Assembly (NCBI GenBank): GCA_903914045.1
Contig: CAIWNO010000186.1
Location: 1 to 16,281 of the forward strand
Origin: an uncultured bacterium
GTDB taxonomy: Bacteria; Planctomycetota; Phycisphaerae; Phycisphaerales; SM1A02
Direction: 5' to 3'
DNA length: 16,281 nt
Shown here: piece by piece, positions 15,148-16,281 of the stretch
How the letters are laid out: every line of letters begins with the position of its first letter
Position numbering within the stretch: the stretch's first letter is position 1
Notes under the pieces: generated by a model
Told to the model about the DNA's origin: nothing
What the model saw: the letters and a program-made list of their open reading frames with translations, nothing else
The model's database searches: none
Made by a program: the position numbers and the translations under genes

Positions 15148-16281
15148 ATGGTTTTATCGCAACAAAGCGATCGCGATCGCATTTTGGACGCAACTGACCT
15201 TGTGTCCCTTGTTGGCGAACACGTACCTCTCAAGCCTCGCGGCCGAGAGCACGTGGGGCTGTGTCCATTTCATGATGACAAGTCGCCAAGCATGGCGGTT
15301 GTGACGCACAAAGGCAACGCGTTTTACAACTGCTTTGCGTGCGGCGCCGCTGGCAACGCCATTGACTTTGTCATGAACTTTCACAAGATGGAATTTCGCG
15401 AGGCCTTGAAATATTTGGGACAGCGCTGCGGAATTGAATTGCGCTCCATGCGCGATGAAGGTCCAAAGGATCCCGCCACAAGCAAGGAGTCGCTGCGCAA
15501 AGCCATGGCCGCGGCCGCTAAATTTTATCAGCGCTGTTTGCAAGATGAAAAACTTGGCGCGACGGCGCGTGCGCATTTGGATGAGCGCAAACTCAACGCG
15601 CAAACCCGCGAAGATTTTCAACTGGGCGTTGCGCCTGAGGGTTGGGATCATCTCGCGCGTCATGTTGAGAAGTTGGTTCAACACAGCGCCAATTCCGCAG
15701 ACAAAATTGCGCGCGAAAGCTTCGAGGCGCTTGGCCTTATTCGCGCTGGACAGCGCGGTCCAATTGATGGCTTCCGCAATCGATTGCTATTTCCAATTCA
15801 TGACGAATTGGGAAATGTGATTGCGTTTGGCGCACGTCGGCTTGATCCCAATGATGAGCCAAAGTACTTAAATAGCCCTGATTCCCCGCTGTTTTCAAAG
15901 GGTCGCACCTTGTACGCGCTGCACCGAGCGCGGCGATCGATTATTGATTCCAAGCACGCCATTGTGGTCGAAGGTTATGTTGACGCCGTCGCGCTTCATC
16001 AAGCTGGTGTGACCAATGTGATTGCAACTCTGGGAACCGCGCTGACCAAAGATCATGCCAAAGCCCTACAGCGAATGGCGGAGCGAATTACCGTGGTGTT
16101 TGATCCAGACAACGCCGGCGAGCGCGCCGCCGACCGCGCGGTGGAAACGTTCTTGGCCGTCCCTGTTGATGTTCGCATTGCCACCCTGCCCGATGGTCTT
16201 GATGCCGACGAATTATTGCAGCGCCCAAATGGCCTGAATGATTTCAACGCCGCGCTTGAAAATGGCGAAGAAGCATTGTCG
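15148..16281 (+). CDS. dnaG: DNA primase DnaG (3' end outside the window)
   Basis: Makes RNA primers for DNA replication at the fork with DnaB helicase. The 378 codons present run off the right edge with the frame open. The CHC2 zinc finger is at the N-terminus (C39, H42, C62, C65). The RNA-polymerase basic motif is FRNRLLFPI (209-217). The TOPRIM domain has EGYVD (275-279) and the metal-binding DPD (319-321) in VVFDPDNAG. The C-terminal helicase-binding domain is not in the window. ATG at 15148 is the first possible start, because a stop codon in frame lies at 15142-15144. Only a weak GAAAG precedes it. In E. coli dnaG sits between rpsU and rpoD; here rpmB is the upstream neighbour, 442 bases away. 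Confidence 0.96.
   Translation, partial: MVLSQQSDRDRILDATDLVSLVGEHVPLKPRGREHVGLCPFHDDKSPSMAVVTHKGNAFYNCFACGAAGNAIDFVMNFHKMEFREALKYLGQRCGIELRSMRDEGPKDPATSKESLRKAMAAAAKFYQRCLQDEKLGATARAHLDERKLNAQTREDFQLGVAPEGWDHLARHVEKLVQHSANSADKIARESFEALGLIRAGQRGPIDGFRNRLLFPIHDELGNVIAFGARRLDPNDEPKYLNSPDSPLFSKGRTLYALHRARRSIIDSKHAIVVEGYVDAVALHQAGVTNVIATLGTALTKDHAKALQRMAERITVVFDPDNAGERAADRAVETFLAVPVDVRIATLPDGLDADELLQRPNGLNDFNAALENGEEALS

Overview
The window looks like a chromosomal housekeeping segment from a bacterium of the PVC group, most likely Planctomycetota and perhaps a Phycisphaerae-type lineage. The evidence is indirect. There is a type III glutamine synthetase, a ribosomal protein L28 with an extra basic segment before its PNLQ motif, a GluRS with a large insertion behind the KMSKR loop, a MoxR/ChlI-like AAA+ ATPase paired with a VWA protein, tRNA-Val without an encoded CCA, and patchy use of Shine-Dalgarno sites. 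Base composition appears close to even, with many GCGC-type words in the genes. Intergenic DNA is AT-richer. No insertion sequence, phage gene, CRISPR array or resistance gene was seen.

Layout. Bases 6-37 are a rho-independent terminator for a + strand gene that lies to the left of the window. A non-coding AT-rich stretch follows (38-345). On the minus strand gltX (449-2119) is followed by tRNA-Val(GAC) (346-419), and a long hairpin at 251-283 probably ends that transcript. From 2255 onward all genes are on the + strand: a YfcE-type metallophosphoesterase, a small four-helix membrane protein, CorA, a translationally coupled AAA+/VWA pair (4633-7821), and glnN (7992-10154) with a clear terminator at 10211-10241. 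The proteostasis block comes next: trigger factor, a one-TM SHOCT-like protein, ClpX with a good promoter, and a free-methionine-sulfoxide-reductase-like GAF protein. Then come rpmB and the start of dnaG, which runs off the right edge.

How the genes fit together. Tig, ClpX and the GAF/fRMsr-like enzyme form a protein folding, unfolding and oxidative-damage group. clpP, which often sits between tig and clpX, is absent here and the small SHOCT-like protein occupies that place. gltX, tRNA-Val and rpmB serve translation; glnN assimilates ammonium; dnaG primes replication. The AAA+/VWA pair resembles the I and D subunits of Mg-chelatase, but no H subunit or pigment gene is nearby, so a general metal-insertion or remodelling role is more likely.

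The least explained DNA is the 442-base gap between rpmB and dnaG. It holds a candidate promoter followed by several perfect or near-perfect hairpins, a palindrome with a T-run, and three more hairpins just ahead of dnaG. This could be an independent small RNA, a structured dnaG leader, or both. It is the best candidate for something undescribed in this window, but the sequence alone does not settle it.
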